A stretch of DNA of 64,000 bases from Marinobacter halodurans (GCF_004327985.1 NZ_SJDL01000004.1:124001-188000); one strand, 5' to 3'; positions 49,486 through 58,723 are shown, counted from the first letter of the stretch. Numbers and translations are program-made. The notes: generated by a model not told the origin, from the sequence alone.

Positions 49486-50523
49486 ATGCCGCACAACGAA
49501 CAGTTCGCCAGTGACAACTACGCCGGAATCTGCCCCCAGGCCATGGACTACATGGCCCGCGCCAATGAACGCGATGCCAGCGCCTACGGTGAGGATCCCT
49601 GGACGCAGATGGCGGCGGACCGCCTGCGCGAGACGTTCGAGTCGGACTGCGAGGTGTACTTTGTGTTCAACGGCACGGCGGCCAACTCCCTCAGCCTGGC
49701 AGCCATGTGCCAGTCGTTCCACAGCGTGATCTGCCACGAACTGGCCCATGTCGAAACCGACGAATGCGGCGGCCCGGAATACGCCTCCAACGGCTCCAAG
49801 CTGCTGGTGGGCACCGGTCCGGACGGCAAGCTGACGCCGCAGAGCATCGAGCAGATGGTGACCCGGCGCACGGACATCCACTACCCCAAGCCCCGGGTGA
49901 TCACCCTTACCCAGTCCACCGAAGTGGGCACGCTGTACAGCATTGAGGAGCTCAAGGCGATCCGCGAAGTGGCCGATCATTACGGCTTGCGCATCCATAT
50001 GGACGGCGCCCGTTTTGCCAACGCCGTGGCCGCCCTGGATGCCACGCCGGCGGAGATCACCTGGAAAGCCGGCGTCGATGTGCTGTGTTTTTCCGGCACC
50101 AAGAACGGCCTGGCGGTCGGTGAGGCGATCCTGTTCTTCAACCGTCAGCTGGCCGAGGACTTCGAGTGGCGCTGCAAGCAGGCCGGGCAACTGGCGTCCA
50201 AGATGCGCTTCATCTCGGCGCCCTGGTGCGGCCTGCTGGAAGACGACACCTGGCTGAAGAACGCGACCCATGCCAACGCCTGTGCCGAGCGCCTGGAAGA
50301 CGGCATCCGCGGGATCGCCGGACTGGAGCTGTGTTTCCCGCGTCAGTCCAACGCCGTTTTCGTCGACCTGCCGGGGGATGTCCAGACCGCACTGCGGGCC
50401 CGGGGCTGGCATTTCTATACTTTTATCGGCGGCGCCGCACGCTTTGTCTGTTCCTGGTCCAGCACACTGCCACAGGTGGATCGCCTGGTGCAGGACATCG
50501 GCGAGGTGATGCGCAACCGCTGA
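49486..50523 (+). CDS. Threonine aldolase family PLP enzyme
   Basis: 345 residues. Splits L-threonine/allo-threonine to glycine and acetaldehyde, or another beta-hydroxy amino acid. PLP lysine K206 in CFSGTKNGLAVGEA; cofactor Asp in HMDGARFANA (D173); CHELAHVETDECGGPEY is a family signature. Strong AGGAGAG ribosome site. Follows the peptidase by 28 bp and may be cotranscribed. Confidence 0.92.
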   Translation: MPHNEQFASDNYAGICPQAMDYMARANERDASAYGEDPWTQMAADRLRETFESDCEVYFVFNGTAANSLSLAAMCQSFHSVICHELAHVETDECGGPEYASNGSKLLVGTGPDGKLTPQSIEQMVTRRTDIHYPKPRVITLTQSTEVGTLYSIEELKAIREVADHYGLRIHMDGARFANAVAALDATPAEITWKAGVDVLCFSGTKNGLAVGEAILFFNRQLAEDFEWRCKQAGQLASKMRFISAPWCGLLEDDTWLKNATHANACAERLEDGIRGIAGLELCFPRQSNAVFVDLPGDVQTALRARGWHFYTFIGGAARFVCSWSSTLPQVDRLVQDIGEVMRNR

Positions 50524-50621
50524 CTTCGGTACAGCGACCGGTCCGGTCATGTTAATCTGCCTCCCTGCGCCCTGAACGCTGGCGTAGGGAACGCCGTCTG
50601 GATCGGAGAAGAGGAAGTCCC

Positions 50622-51425
50622 GTGAAACCCAAGCCCCAACGTCTGCTCATGAACCTGCTGACCGCCATGGATGAGGACGTCCTGCGGGTTCGGGATGCCA
50701 TCAGCCTGTGCGAGCTGTTCGGCGTCACCAGCAACAGCACCCGGGTCGCACTGACCCGATTGTCAGCCGAAGGCCTGATCGAATCCTGCGGGCGCGGTCA
50801 GTACCAGCTAACCGCAAGGGCCCATACCCTCACCGACGACCTGCGCCGCTGGCGCACCGCCCTGCAACGACTGGAAGCCTGGACCGGCCAGTGGGTGGCG
50901 GCACACCTCGGTGGGCTGGGCCGCAGTGACAAGCCGGCCCTGCGCCGACGGAAACGGGCCCTGGAGATGAACGGTTTCCAGGAGCTGAGCCGTGACCTGT
51001 ATATCCGGCCCGATAACCTCCGCGGTGGCGTGGCCAGCGTACGTGAACGGCTCTACCGGCTGGGCCTGGAAGGCAGCGCGCCGGTGTTCCTGCTCAGCCA
51101 CCTCGACGACCATTACGTACCGCGAGCCCGGAATCTTTGGGATACCACCGGACTTGAACAGCGATACCGGGATACGGCCAGCCACCTCCGGCAGTGGCTG
51201 GACCAGGCGGACCGGCTGTCGCCGGAAGCCGCTGCGCGGGAGTCCTTCGTCATCGGCGACCGGGCCATTCGGCAAATCGTGTTCGACCCGCTCCTGCCGG
51301 AGCAGATGATCGACGCGACCGCTCGACAGACCTTTGTCGACACGCTCCTCACCTTCGACCAGACCGGTCACGCCATCTGGCGGCGCCTCTATCACCTGAG
51401 TGCCGGCACCACCGCCCCGACCTGA
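50622..51425 (+). CDS. PaaX-family transcription regulator
   Basis: 267 residues from a GTG after GAGGAAG. N-terminal winged HTH (ELFGVTSNSTRVALTRLSAEGLIES), central PaaX domain, and C-terminal domain ending FDQTGHAIWRRLYHL, in which RQTFVDTLL is family-like. PaaX represses phenylacetate catabolism and binds phenylacetyl-CoA, but no paa genes are here, so the target is unknown. Confidence 0.88.
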   Translation: MKPKPQRLLMNLLTAMDEDVLRVRDAISLCELFGVTSNSTRVALTRLSAEGLIESCGRGQYQLTARAHTLTDDLRRWRTALQRLEAWTGQWVAAHLGGLGRSDKPALRRRKRALEMNGFQELSRDLYIRPDNLRGGVASVRERLYRLGLEGSAPVFLLSHLDDHYVPRARNLWDTTGLEQRYRDTASHLRQWLDQADRLSPEAAARESFVIGDRAIRQIVFDPLLPEQMIDATARQTFVDTLLTFDQTGHAIWRRLYHLSAGTTAPT

Positions 51426-51436
51426 TCCGGCCCCGG

Positions 51437-52204
51437 TCATTCCGCCTCGGGAGACGAGAAGTCAGTCATCAGACGCCGGTAGTCTGCCGTTTTCCGGAAA
51501 GCCGACAACGCCTGGTCAAAGGCCTGCACGAATGCCGCGGGGGTCTCCGGCGAGAACATCAGGTACACGGGGCCCGCACTGATGGGTTTTTCGGAGGCCG
51601 TCAGAACGCCCGCCAACCCCAGCCGATTCGCTTCGAACCAGCCCACCTGGCGGTTGGCGACAAAGGCATCGACACGCCCCAGCGCCACCATTTGCAGACC
51701 GGAACGAACATCCCGCACCTCTTCACGTTTCACGCCGGCCGCCGACCAGATTTCCGGCGCGTAGGAATAACCGGCCGACAGGGCGATGGTCTTGCCGGCC
51801 AGGTCGTGGAAATCAGTGAACTCGATGGGCGCGTTGCGGTTGGAGAACAGGGTGGTTTCGCTGAGCGCCAGGGGCTCGTCCGGATACTGGAAAAGACGAA
51901 CCCGCTCGGCGGTCTTGCCGGCGCCAAGCACGGCGTCCGCCCGGTTACGTGCCACCAGGTCCAGCGCCCGCTTCCAGGGCACGAACGCCAGATGCGAATC
52001 GTAGCCCATACGCTCAAGTACCGCGTCCGTCACCCGCCAGAGCGGACCGCCCGGCTGGCCATCCGACTCGTCCACCAGGGGTGGCCAGGCTTCGGTGACC
52101 AGTTCCAGGGAGTCGGCCGCCGCCGATGATCCACCGGCCATCAGCAGCCACAGTCCGGCGGCGACCGCCAGCAAGCGGCGATGGAAGACGGCGCGAATCG
52201 TCAT
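51437..52204 (-). CDS. Periplasmic solute-binding protein (SBP_bac_3 type)
   Basis: 255 residues. Signal peptide to about residue 30 (LLAVAAGLWLLMAGGSSAAA). Then LELVTEAWPPLVDE, ALDLVARNRADAVLGAGKTAERV and FHDLAGKTIALSAGYSY, the pattern of family 3 binding proteins. No permease or ATPase gene is nearby, so it is an orphan binding protein or a sensor. Start at the ATG behind GAGG; longer upstream frame lacks a site. Confidence 0.85.
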   Translation of the reverse strand: MTIRAVFHRRLLAVAAGLWLLMAGGSSAAADSLELVTEAWPPLVDESDGQPGGPLWRVTDAVLERMGYDSHLAFVPWKRALDLVARNRADAVLGAGKTAERVRLFQYPDEPLALSETTLFSNRNAPIEFTDFHDLAGKTIALSAGYSYAPEIWSAAGVKREEVRDVRSGLQMVALGRVDAFVANRQVGWFEANRLGLAGVLTASEKPISAGPVYLMFSPETPAAFVQAFDQALSAFRKTADYRRLMTDFSSPEAE

Positions 52205-52289
52205 GCATCGGGGCCTCGGTTGGAAGGGTAAGCCCGTCATCATACCAGTCCGCCGGCAGAGGCGACGCTGGCCTTCAGTCGTATCAAGC

Positions 52290-52748
52290 TCACAGACCGA
52301 TATGGGCACGGTCCCATGCCAGCAGTGCCTGCCATGTGGCGTCCGGCGCCCACCGGTCAAACAGCGGCGATCGGGCGTCCGCCGCGTCATAACCCTCAAC
52401 CAGGCGCAGGTAGTGGGTCATGAATGCGGACACCCGGTAGTTCATGATGCAGTGAATGAAGATCTTCTGTTGCGGATCGTCCTCACGCAACGCCTGCAGC
52501 AGGCGGCAGAAACGACGCACATGATGGGGCTGCGGCGCATCGAACGGCACCGGCAGGTGCAGGTACGTCATGCCCTCGCGGGTGACCCTATCCCCCTCGT
52601 CGGCCAGCGCCCTGGGATGGTCCGGCATCGCCAGGTTGATGACCGTGGAATAGCCGTGACTGGCCACCAGGGCAAACTGCTCCGACGTGGGCTGACCCGC
52701 GGTACCGATTTGCCCGGTGAGCGACACGAAATTGAAGATCCGATCCAA
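52290..52748 (-). CDS. Protein tyrosine phosphatase-like (DUF442-related) protein
   Basis: 152 residues from a TTG after GGGAG. The fold pattern (LTGQIGTAGQPTSEQFALVASHGYSTVINLAM, then a P-loop) fits the DUF442/beta-lactamase-hydrolase-like phosphatases. The P-loop reads HCIMNYRVSAF, C-x4-R and not the canonical C-x5-R, and a nearby group of such proteins shares this short loop. Phosphatase activity is therefore uncertain. Confidence 0.8.
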   Translation of the reverse strand: MDRIFNFVSLTGQIGTAGQPTSEQFALVASHGYSTVINLAMPDHPRALADEGDRVTREGMTYLHLPVPFDAPQPHHVRRFCRLLQALREDDPQQKIFIHCIMNYRVSAFMTHYLRLVEGYDAADARSPLFDRWAPDATWQALLAWDRAHIGL

Positions 52749-52783
52749 GGCAGACTCCCTGCAGGCGATTGCACGCCTGCCCC

Positions 52784-53572
52784 TTACGAACGCAGCGTAT
52801 AGATCCGGCCACTGTCCCGGGCGGCGATCTGCTGGGGCAGGTTGCCGTTGTCGAAGCTGTACCCGAGCAACCTTATATCCTCCGCGTAGGCCTCGGCAAC
52901 GATGTCGCGGGTCTGGGGCGTGTAAAACCGGGTGTAGTCGGTGTCACCCATCGCGTCGGCTCCGGGGGATCGTGCCGGCTGGCCAAGTTGCCCGGCAACC
53001 CGGGCGAAGTCGGCGTCGATATTCTCCGCGAACCCGACAAAATCCAGGCGCACCTTTTCCCGGCTATCGAGCATGTAGTGGTATTGCGGGTAGAAATAGG
53101 GGCACTTCCGCACCTGGCGGCGGGTCAGCCACTGTCGAACGAATTCGTCAAAGTCGGCAAAGCCGCCCAGGTGCTTGTCATACCAGCGCCGGTCCGCCTC
53201 GCTGCCGCCACCCTGGCGGAGGAAGGTATAGATCGAGACCAGCCGATCCCAGGGGTTGCGAACGAAGGTGAACTTGAAGTAGTCGGCGATGCAGCGCGGC
53301 TCGAAGATATTGAGATACTGCTCCAGCGTGGTATGTCCCCCGCCGGGACCGCCGAACAGACTCTGGCTGATCGCACGTCCGCCGCATTGCGGGATGTGGA
53401 CGAAGATCGCCCGGCTGTCGTCGAAGGGTTTGAGGGAATACCCATCCGGGCTGGTGGTTGCACGCAGGCGTTGCGCCTGTTCGAAGGCCGCCTTTTCCTT
53501 GAAGCGGTAATCCCAGCGTTTGAGTTGCAAATATAACTGGGAGGGCAGTTTCTCCCATACGTCATGCTTCAT
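52784..53572 (-). CDS. Sulfotransferase family protein
   Basis: 262 residues. PAPS-dependent transfer of sulfate to a glycan or small molecule. 5' phosphosulfate loop IFVHIPQCGGRAISQSLFG (about 56-74) and 3' phosphate loop FTFVRNPWDRLVSIYTFLR (about 100-118) are both present. No membrane helix. Neighbours give no substrate. Confidence 0.88.
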   Translation of the reverse strand: MKHDVWEKLPSQLYLQLKRWDYRFKEKAAFEQAQRLRATTSPDGYSLKPFDDSRAIFVHIPQCGGRAISQSLFGGPGGGHTTLEQYLNIFEPRCIADYFKFTFVRNPWDRLVSIYTFLRQGGGSEADRRWYDKHLGGFADFDEFVRQWLTRRQVRKCPYFYPQYHYMLDSREKVRLDFVGFAENIDADFARVAGQLGQPARSPGADAMGDTDYTRFYTPQTRDIVAEAYAEDIRLLGYSFDNGNLPQQIAARDSGRIYTLRS

Positions 53573-53728
53573 GGCCCAATCTCCCTATCCGGCTTATGGA
53601 TCCTGGACACCCCGCCTTCGATCCACACCGCCAAGGATAACGGCGCAGACAATTGTGACCAGTGTGGTCAGTGACGACACGGCCACAATGCCTGCAGATT
53701 GGGCCAGGGATCCCCCTGGCTCAGGGCC

Positions 53729-54748
53729 TTAGCTCAGCCAGCCGAAACGGTCGGGGGTACGGCCGGACTGCAGCGCACGCAGGGCTTCGCTCAGCTTGCG
53801 GGTGTTGGGACCCACACCACCGTCGCCGACCTGATAGCGCGTGCCATCGTGAATGAAGGCGCCCACGCCGGACAGGACAGCCGCGGTGCCGGACAGCGCC
53901 GCCTCGCCGGTACGGATCCAGTCCTTGATCTCGTCCACGGTGAAGTCACGCTCGATGACCTCATAACCCAGGTCCCGCGCCAGGGTGATCACCGAGTCCC
54001 GCGTCACGCCGTGCAGGAAGGATGGATCCAGCGGCTTGGTCAACAACCGGTTGTCATCGATCAGGAAGAAGTTGGAGGCGCCGGTCTCCTGGACATCGCC
54101 ATTGGGGCAGAACAGCACCTGGTCGGCGCCGTGTTCCTTCCTCGCGCGCACCACATGGCGCAGGGCCGACGCGTAGTTGCCGCCGGTCTTGGCCTGGCCG
54201 AAGCCCGGTGTGCTGCGCATCTCCCGATCCTCGATCAGGATGTTCAGGCCACGCCCGCCGGCAAAGTAATCCCCCACCGGTGAGGCCAGCACATACACCA
54301 TCGCCTCGGCCGACGGCGCACCGGCGGCGCCGATATTCTCCTCGGTACCGATCAGCGTCGGGCGCAGGTACAGGGCGCCGGGCGCCTCGGGAATGTCGTC
54401 ACGGGCCAGCGCCACCACCTCGCGGATCATCGCCTCCATCATGTCCGCCGGCGGCTGCGGCAGGCACAACAAGGCAGCGCTGCGCTGGAAGCGGGCGACA
54501 TGCTGATCGAGACGGAAGATCTTCACCTCGCCGTCCGGCATGCGGTAGGCCTTCAGGCCTTCGAAACAGGTACTCCCGTAGTGCAGCACGTGGGAGGCCG
54601 GATGCAGAGGCAAGGGTCCCACCGGGACGTTCTCCACGCCCTGCCACTGACCGTCGCTGTATCGCGCCAGGGTCATCCGGCTGGTAAACGCAGTGCCAAA
54701 CGGTGCTGCGGTCTTGGCTTTTGCGGCTTCGGGAGCAACCTCTTCCAT
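53729..54748 (-). CDS. ilvE: Branched-chain amino acid aminotransferase
   Basis: 339 residues. PLP enzyme for the last step of Leu/Ile/Val synthesis. Markers: HYGSTCFEGLKAYRMPDG, YLRPTLIGTEENIG, GNYASALRHVVRARKEHGADQVLF (PLP lysine in KTGGNYA), ETGASNFFLI and SGTAAVLSGVGAF. Class IIb (long) BCAT type. Start at the ATG behind AGGA; the previous in-frame codon is a TTG. A perfect GCCAGGG/CCCTGGC hairpin follows the stop without a T run. Confidence 0.95.
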   Translation of the reverse strand: MEEVAPEAAKAKTAAPFGTAFTSRMTLARYSDGQWQGVENVPVGPLPLHPASHVLHYGSTCFEGLKAYRMPDGEVKIFRLDQHVARFQRSAALLCLPQPPADMMEAMIREVVALARDDIPEAPGALYLRPTLIGTEENIGAAGAPSAEAMVYVLASPVGDYFAGGRGLNILIEDREMRSTPGFGQAKTGGNYASALRHVVRARKEHGADQVLFCPNGDVQETGASNFFLIDDNRLLTKPLDPSFLHGVTRDSVITLARDLGYEVIERDFTVDEIKDWIRTGEAALSGTAAVLSGVGAFIHDGTRYQVGDGGVGPNTRKLSEALRALQSGRTPDRFGWLS

Positions 54749-55051
54749 CAATCTGTCCTCATAAAAACGGTGGCGTGGCGGGAACCGCCCGACCTACCTG
54801 TTGGGCGCGGCCGGGGTAACTGTTCAAAATACCACCTCCGGAGCCAACCGCACAGGGACAGATTCAAAATCGGGACCGGTACAGTTGATTTGGGAAATAA
54901 TCTTCCCGCCTATTCAGGCGCCACTGTACTGCAGTTACAGACCAATGGAATTGAAAAGCGGCAAACGGGTGGCCCACCGGAATGGCAGGACGCCGGGCAG
55001 CCCAGGACAGGGCCACCCGGCGTGTCGCGGCGTGGGTTTCCTGGACAGGCC
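54749..55051 (-). promoter_or_regulatory. Gap between hmp and ilvE with palindromic CTGTA/TACAG element
   Basis: 303 bp with no gene. CTGTA-CTGCAGT-TACAG (54924-54940) is a near-perfect dyad, and a half-copy CAACTGTACC reads on the minus strand at about 54878-54887. CTGTA...TACAG pairs are typical operators of MocR-type (PLP-binding GntR) regulators. No such regulator is coded nearby. The region should hold the ilvE promoter. Confidence 0.5.
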
Positions 55052-56275
55052 TCAGTCGAGGGCCCGGGCCGGACCGAAAAACTCGAAGTGCTGATCCTCG
55101 TCCGCCACACCGCGCTGTTTCAGCAGTTGACGTACATGCTGGAGCATCGGCGTGGGACCACAGAAGTACCAGGCCGCCTTGTCGCCGCCCACCAGTTCGT
55201 CCAGCAGTGCGTTGTCCACAAACCCTTCGCTATCGCAGCGGCCGGACTCAACATCACCCGCCTGCGGCTCGCTGAAGCGCACGTGCAGGGTCAGGTTATC
55301 GTATCGCTTCTCCAGCGCCGCCAGCTCTTCGGCAAACGGCTGGACCGACCGGTTCAGGGCTCCCTGGATAAAGACGATCGGCCGCTGCGCCGGTGACTCG
55401 TCCAGCGCCACCTGCAGCATGGACATCAGCGGGGTGATCCCCACCCCACCGGCCACGAAGACCAGCGGCTTGTCCGCCTCGGCAGGCAGGTCCAGGGTGA
55501 ACTCGCCCGCCGGCGGCGCCACGTCGATGCTGTCACCGGTGCGCAGCCTGTCGTGCAGGTAGCTGGATACCACGCCATCCGGCACGTCGATTCCCTCACC
55601 GGCTTCGCGCTTCACACTGATACGGAACCAGGCTTCGCCCGGCATGTTGGAGACGCTGTAGTTGCGCATGGTGGTGGTGCCGTCTTCCAGCGGAATCCGC
55701 ACGGTGATGTACTGACCGGGCTGGTGCATTGCCAGCTTGCGGCCATCGGCCGGGCACAGGTAGAAGGACTCGATGTTGTCGCTGCAACGCTCGCGCTTTT
55801 CCACCAGGAAGGGCTTGAAGCCTTCCCAGCCGTAGGTGTCTTCCTGCTGCTGGTAGATCTGCCCCTCGCGCTGGATGAAAATGTCCGCCAGCACGCCATA
55901 GGCTTCAGCCCAGGCATTGATGATTTCGTCCGTGGCCGCTTCGCCCAGGACCTCGCGGATGGATGCCAGCAGGTTCTCGCCCACGATCGGATAATGCTCC
56001 GCCTTGATGCCCAGGGACGCGTGCTTCTGGGCGATCAGTTCCACCGCATTGGTCAGCGCCGCGGGGTTGTCGATGTGCTGTGCGTAGGCGCAGATCGCGC
56101 CGGCCAGGGCCCGCTGCTGGGTTCCCGCCTGCTGGTGGGCCGGGTTGAAGAACGCCTTGACCTCCGGATTGTGGGTGAACATCCGCTGGTAGAAGTGGCG
56201 GGTCAGGGTTTCGCCGTTTTCCTGCAGGACGGGGACGGTCTGTTTGATGACATCGATGGTGGCGGGGCTGAGCAT
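55052..56275 (-). CDS. hmp: Flavohaemoprotein, nitric oxide dioxygenase
   Basis: 407 residues. Converts NO to nitrate using O2 and NAD(P)H. Globin domain with distal Y29 (RHFYQRM) and proximal H85 (IAQKHASLGI), same numbers as E. coli Hmp; FAD domain with RNYSVS; NAD domain with GGVGITPLMSML and YFCGPTPMLQH. Start at MLSPATIDVIK behind AAGGAGA. Divergent from nsrR and very likely controlled by it. Confidence 0.97.
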   Translation of the reverse strand: MLSPATIDVIKQTVPVLQENGETLTRHFYQRMFTHNPEVKAFFNPAHQQAGTQQRALAGAICAYAQHIDNPAALTNAVELIAQKHASLGIKAEHYPIVGENLLASIREVLGEAATDEIINAWAEAYGVLADIFIQREGQIYQQQEDTYGWEGFKPFLVEKRERCSDNIESFYLCPADGRKLAMHQPGQYITVRIPLEDGTTTMRNYSVSNMPGEAWFRISVKREAGEGIDVPDGVVSSYLHDRLRTGDSIDVAPPAGEFTLDLPAEADKPLVFVAGGVGITPLMSMLQVALDESPAQRPIVFIQGALNRSVQPFAEELAALEKRYDNLTLHVRFSEPQAGDVESGRCDSEGFVDNALLDELVGGDKAAWYFCGPTPMLQHVRQLLKQRGVADEDQHFEFFGPARALD

Positions 56276-56416
56276 GGCCGGTCTCCTTTCTGGATCAAAA
56301 GCTCTGTTATTCAAGACGCCAAAGCGGCGGCAATTCGGGCGTGCCGTTTAAAACGGTATTTTACTTACCTCTTTAAATCGGCATATTATTTACCAAATTA
56401 AGAAAGGTCAATAGGC
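56276..56416. promoter_or_regulatory. hmp-nsrR divergent promoter with paired NsrR-like sites
   Basis: Two related 15-mers, GGTATTTTACTTACC (56355-56369) and GGCATATTATTTACC (56380-56394), lie 25 bp apart and match at 12 of 15 positions; the first has inverted ends GGTA/TACC. A separate palindrome CCGTTT-a-AAACGG is at 56344-56356. The AT-rich block would hold both -10 regions, so NsrR could repress both genes. Confidence 0.6.
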
Positions 56417-56857
56417 ATGCAACTCACAGCGCATACTGATTACTCCCTACGCCTGCTCATCTATATGGCGGTGCGTACGGACAACGAGCCAGCCACCGTG
56501 CAGGATGTGGCGCTGCACTACGGGATTTCCGCCCATCACGTGGCCAAGGTCGCGCGCACCCTGGTGCAACTGGGCTACCTGACGAGTCACCGGGGCCGTG
56601 GCGGTGGCCTGGAACTGACCCGTGCCCCCAGCGAGATCAACATCGGAGAGGTGGTCCGCCAGACGGAGAACCTGCGGTTACTGGAATGTTTCGGGCCGAA
56701 TTCCAGTTGCCCGATTGAGCCCGGCTGCACCCTGAAGAGCGTACTGGGCGAGGCACTGCAGGCGTTCATCGACGTGCTGGACCGATACGTACTGGCGGAT
56801 GTGGTGGAGAACCGGCAGGAATTGCGGGGATTGCTGGCGAAGCAGGCCGCCAGCTAG
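56417..56857 (+). CDS. nsrR: NO-sensing repressor NsrR (Rrf2 family)
   Basis: 146 residues. Winged HTH (VQDVALHYGISAHHVAKVARTLVQLGYLTSHRGRGGGLEL, 28-67) and three Cys C91, C98, C104 (LECFGPNSSCPIEPGC) that hold an Fe-S cluster which reacts with NO. Divergent from hmp, its classic target. Confidence 0.95.
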   Translation: MQLTAHTDYSLRLLIYMAVRTDNEPATVQDVALHYGISAHHVAKVARTLVQLGYLTSHRGRGGGLELTRAPSEINIGEVVRQTENLRLLECFGPNSSCPIEPGCTLKSVLGEALQAFIDVLDRYVLADVVENRQELRGLLAKQAAS

Positions 56858-56861
56858 AAGC

Positions 56862-57077
56862 TCAGCCTTTGACGCCGAGCCGATCCAGGTATAGGTGGAG
56901 TTCGGCCTCACTCATATTGATGTGCTCGACCACCCGGCCGTACAGCATGGCCGTGGGCACGTTGCGGCCGCCCAGTTCCTTCTGGGTTTCGCTGAGGACA
57001 TAGAGGATCAGCCGTTCCACGCGAGTCAGCCCATCGCGCACATCGGGGATAAAGTCACGTTCGTCCTGATATTCCAT
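56862..57077 (-). CDS. Small conserved-looking protein, unknown
   Basis: 71 residues, acidic, helical (VERLILYVLSETQKELGGRNVPTAMLYGRVVEHINMSEAELHLYL). No signal peptide, no membrane segment. It converges with nsrR (4 bp between stops) and has GAGG before the ATG. The residue pattern looks like a real soluble helical protein; function unknown. Confidence 0.65.
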   Translation of the reverse strand: MEYQDERDFIPDVRDGLTRVERLILYVLSETQKELGGRNVPTAMLYGRVVEHINMSEAELHLYLDRLGVKG

Positions 57078-57221
57078 GAGCGGCCCTCACCGGTTGAATG
57101 TCGAGTATGGAAAATCACCCGCCATCGGGCAACCGCCAGAGTATTGATCCGGGACAACATCCCGGGCCGGCATCGGCGCTAGGCTGATGATTCATCGTTC
57201 AGCCCGCCGGGAGTGCCGCAC

Positions 57222-58205
57222 ATGCGAGCCATGGTCCTCCACCAGCAACGCCAGCCCCTCTGCCTCGAGGACGTCCCTGTTCCGGAGCCGGCCGGCCATC
57301 AGGTACAGATCCGGGTCAGCGCATGCGGTATCTGTCGCACCGACCTCCACGTGGTGGATGCCGATCTGACCGAACCGGAACTGCCCCTTATTCCCGGCCA
57401 CCAGATCATCGGAACCGTCTCCAAGGTCGGCCGCGGCGTCACCGGGATCGAGGTGGGTCAGCGCATCGGCGTGCCCTGGTTGGGCAGCAGTTGCGGCCAC
57501 TGCGATTATTGCAGGCACGACCGGGAGAATCTCTGTAACGACGCCCGCTACACCGGCTACCAGATCAACGGCGGTTTTGCCGAGTACACCGTCGCCGACG
57601 CCCGTTACTGCTTCCCGATTCCCGACGGATTCAGCGACCTGCAGGCGGCGCCCCTGCTCTGCGCCGGCCTGATTGGCTATCGCGCCTACCGGCGGGTCAG
57701 CGACCGGCAGCACATTGGTTTCTTCGGCTTCGGGTCGGCGGCCCACATCCTGATCCAGGTTGCCCGCAACGCCGGGAAGTCCGTGTACGCCTTTACGCGA
57801 CCGGGCGACACGGAAGCCAAAACGTTTGCCCTGTCCCTTGGCGCCACCTGGGTCGGAGATTCCACCGTAACCCCGCCGAACCTGCTGGACGGTGCCATCA
57901 TCTTTGCTTCGGCCGGCGAGCTGGTTCCGGCGGCGTTGCACACCGTACGCAAGGGCGGTCGTGTGGTCTGCGCCGGCATCCACATGTCCGACATTCCCTC
58001 GTTCCCTTACGACCTCCTGTGGGGCGAACGGGAACTCTGCTCCATCGCCAACCTCACCCGGCGCGACGGCGAGGAGTTCCTGCCCCTGGCGGCCAGCATC
58101 CCGGTGGAAACCATCGTCCACCCGTATCCACTGGAACGGGCCAACGACGCACTGGATGATCTTCGGGCCGGACGGTTTAACGGCTCGGCGGTCCTCACGA
58201 TCTGA
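57222..58205 (+). CDS. Zinc-dependent alcohol dehydrogenase (AdhA type)
   Basis: 327 residues. Medium-chain dehydrogenase. Catalytic zinc: C35/C38 region in CGICRTDLH, H60 in IPGHQIIG; structural zinc C91, C94, C97, C105. Rossmann loop GFFGFGSAAHI is a variant of GxGxxG. Ends with NDALDDLRAGRFNGSAVLTI, typical of the family. I chose the ATG behind GGGAG; a GTG nine bases upstream is possible. Confidence 0.92.
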   Translation: MRAMVLHQQRQPLCLEDVPVPEPAGHQVQIRVSACGICRTDLHVVDADLTEPELPLIPGHQIIGTVSKVGRGVTGIEVGQRIGVPWLGSSCGHCDYCRHDRENLCNDARYTGYQINGGFAEYTVADARYCFPIPDGFSDLQAAPLLCAGLIGYRAYRRVSDRQHIGFFGFGSAAHILIQVARNAGKSVYAFTRPGDTEAKTFALSLGATWVGDSTVTPPNLLDGAIIFASAGELVPAALHTVRKGGRVVCAGIHMSDIPSFPYDLLWGERELCSIANLTRRDGEEFLPLAASIPVETIVHPYPLERANDALDDLRAGRFNGSAVLTI

Positions 58206-58234
58206 CCGGCGTCAGCCGGCCGGCAGCGCCTGCC

Positions 58235-58633
58235 TCAGTCGTACCTGGCGGTTTGCGGCAGGTCATCGGTGATGTCGAACCACGGCGCCTTGCTCCCCAC
58301 GAATACGTGGCGTTCGGCCTTTACGCCCGGGTCCGTATCCAGGGTTCCCAGCGGGAAACCGTAGATTCCGGGATGCTCATCAAATCGCGTATAGAGACTG
58401 GAACCACAGCGCGAGCAGAACCCTTTGTGCTCGCCCGGCGATGACTCGTAGAACGTGATCAGGTCGCCACCGGTCAGCGTCTTCCAGCCCGCTGCATTCA
58501 CCTTCGCCCGCGTACGGAACGCCGACGCATGCAGCTTTCGGCACATGGAGCAATGGCAGTTCAGCACGTCGGTCAGGTCGCCGTGGATTTCGTATGTCAC
58601 ACCGCCGCAGAGACAGCTGCCTTTATGGATCAT
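58235..58633 (-). CDS. GFA/CENP-V family zinc protein
   Basis: 132 residues. Conserved zinc ligands: CLCGGVTYE, NCHCSMCRK and GFCSRCGSSLY. The family includes glutathione-dependent formaldehyde-activating enzyme-like proteins, though many members have no proven activity. GGAGAAA before the ATG. Faces the upstream dehydrogenase gene tail-to-tail. Confidence 0.88.
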   Translation of the reverse strand: MIHKGSCLCGGVTYEIHGDLTDVLNCHCSMCRKLHASAFRTRAKVNAAGWKTLTGGDLITFYESSPGEHKGFCSRCGSSLYTRFDEHPGIYGFPLGTLDTDPGVKAERHVFVGSKAPWFDITDDLPQTARYD

Positions 58634-58723
58634 CGACTTTTCTCCGTGTCGTATGTGGGTAGGGATCAATTCCCCTTCGCTTGCCCAAGGCACAAGACAA
58701 CGGTCGAACCACCGTCTCCGCCT

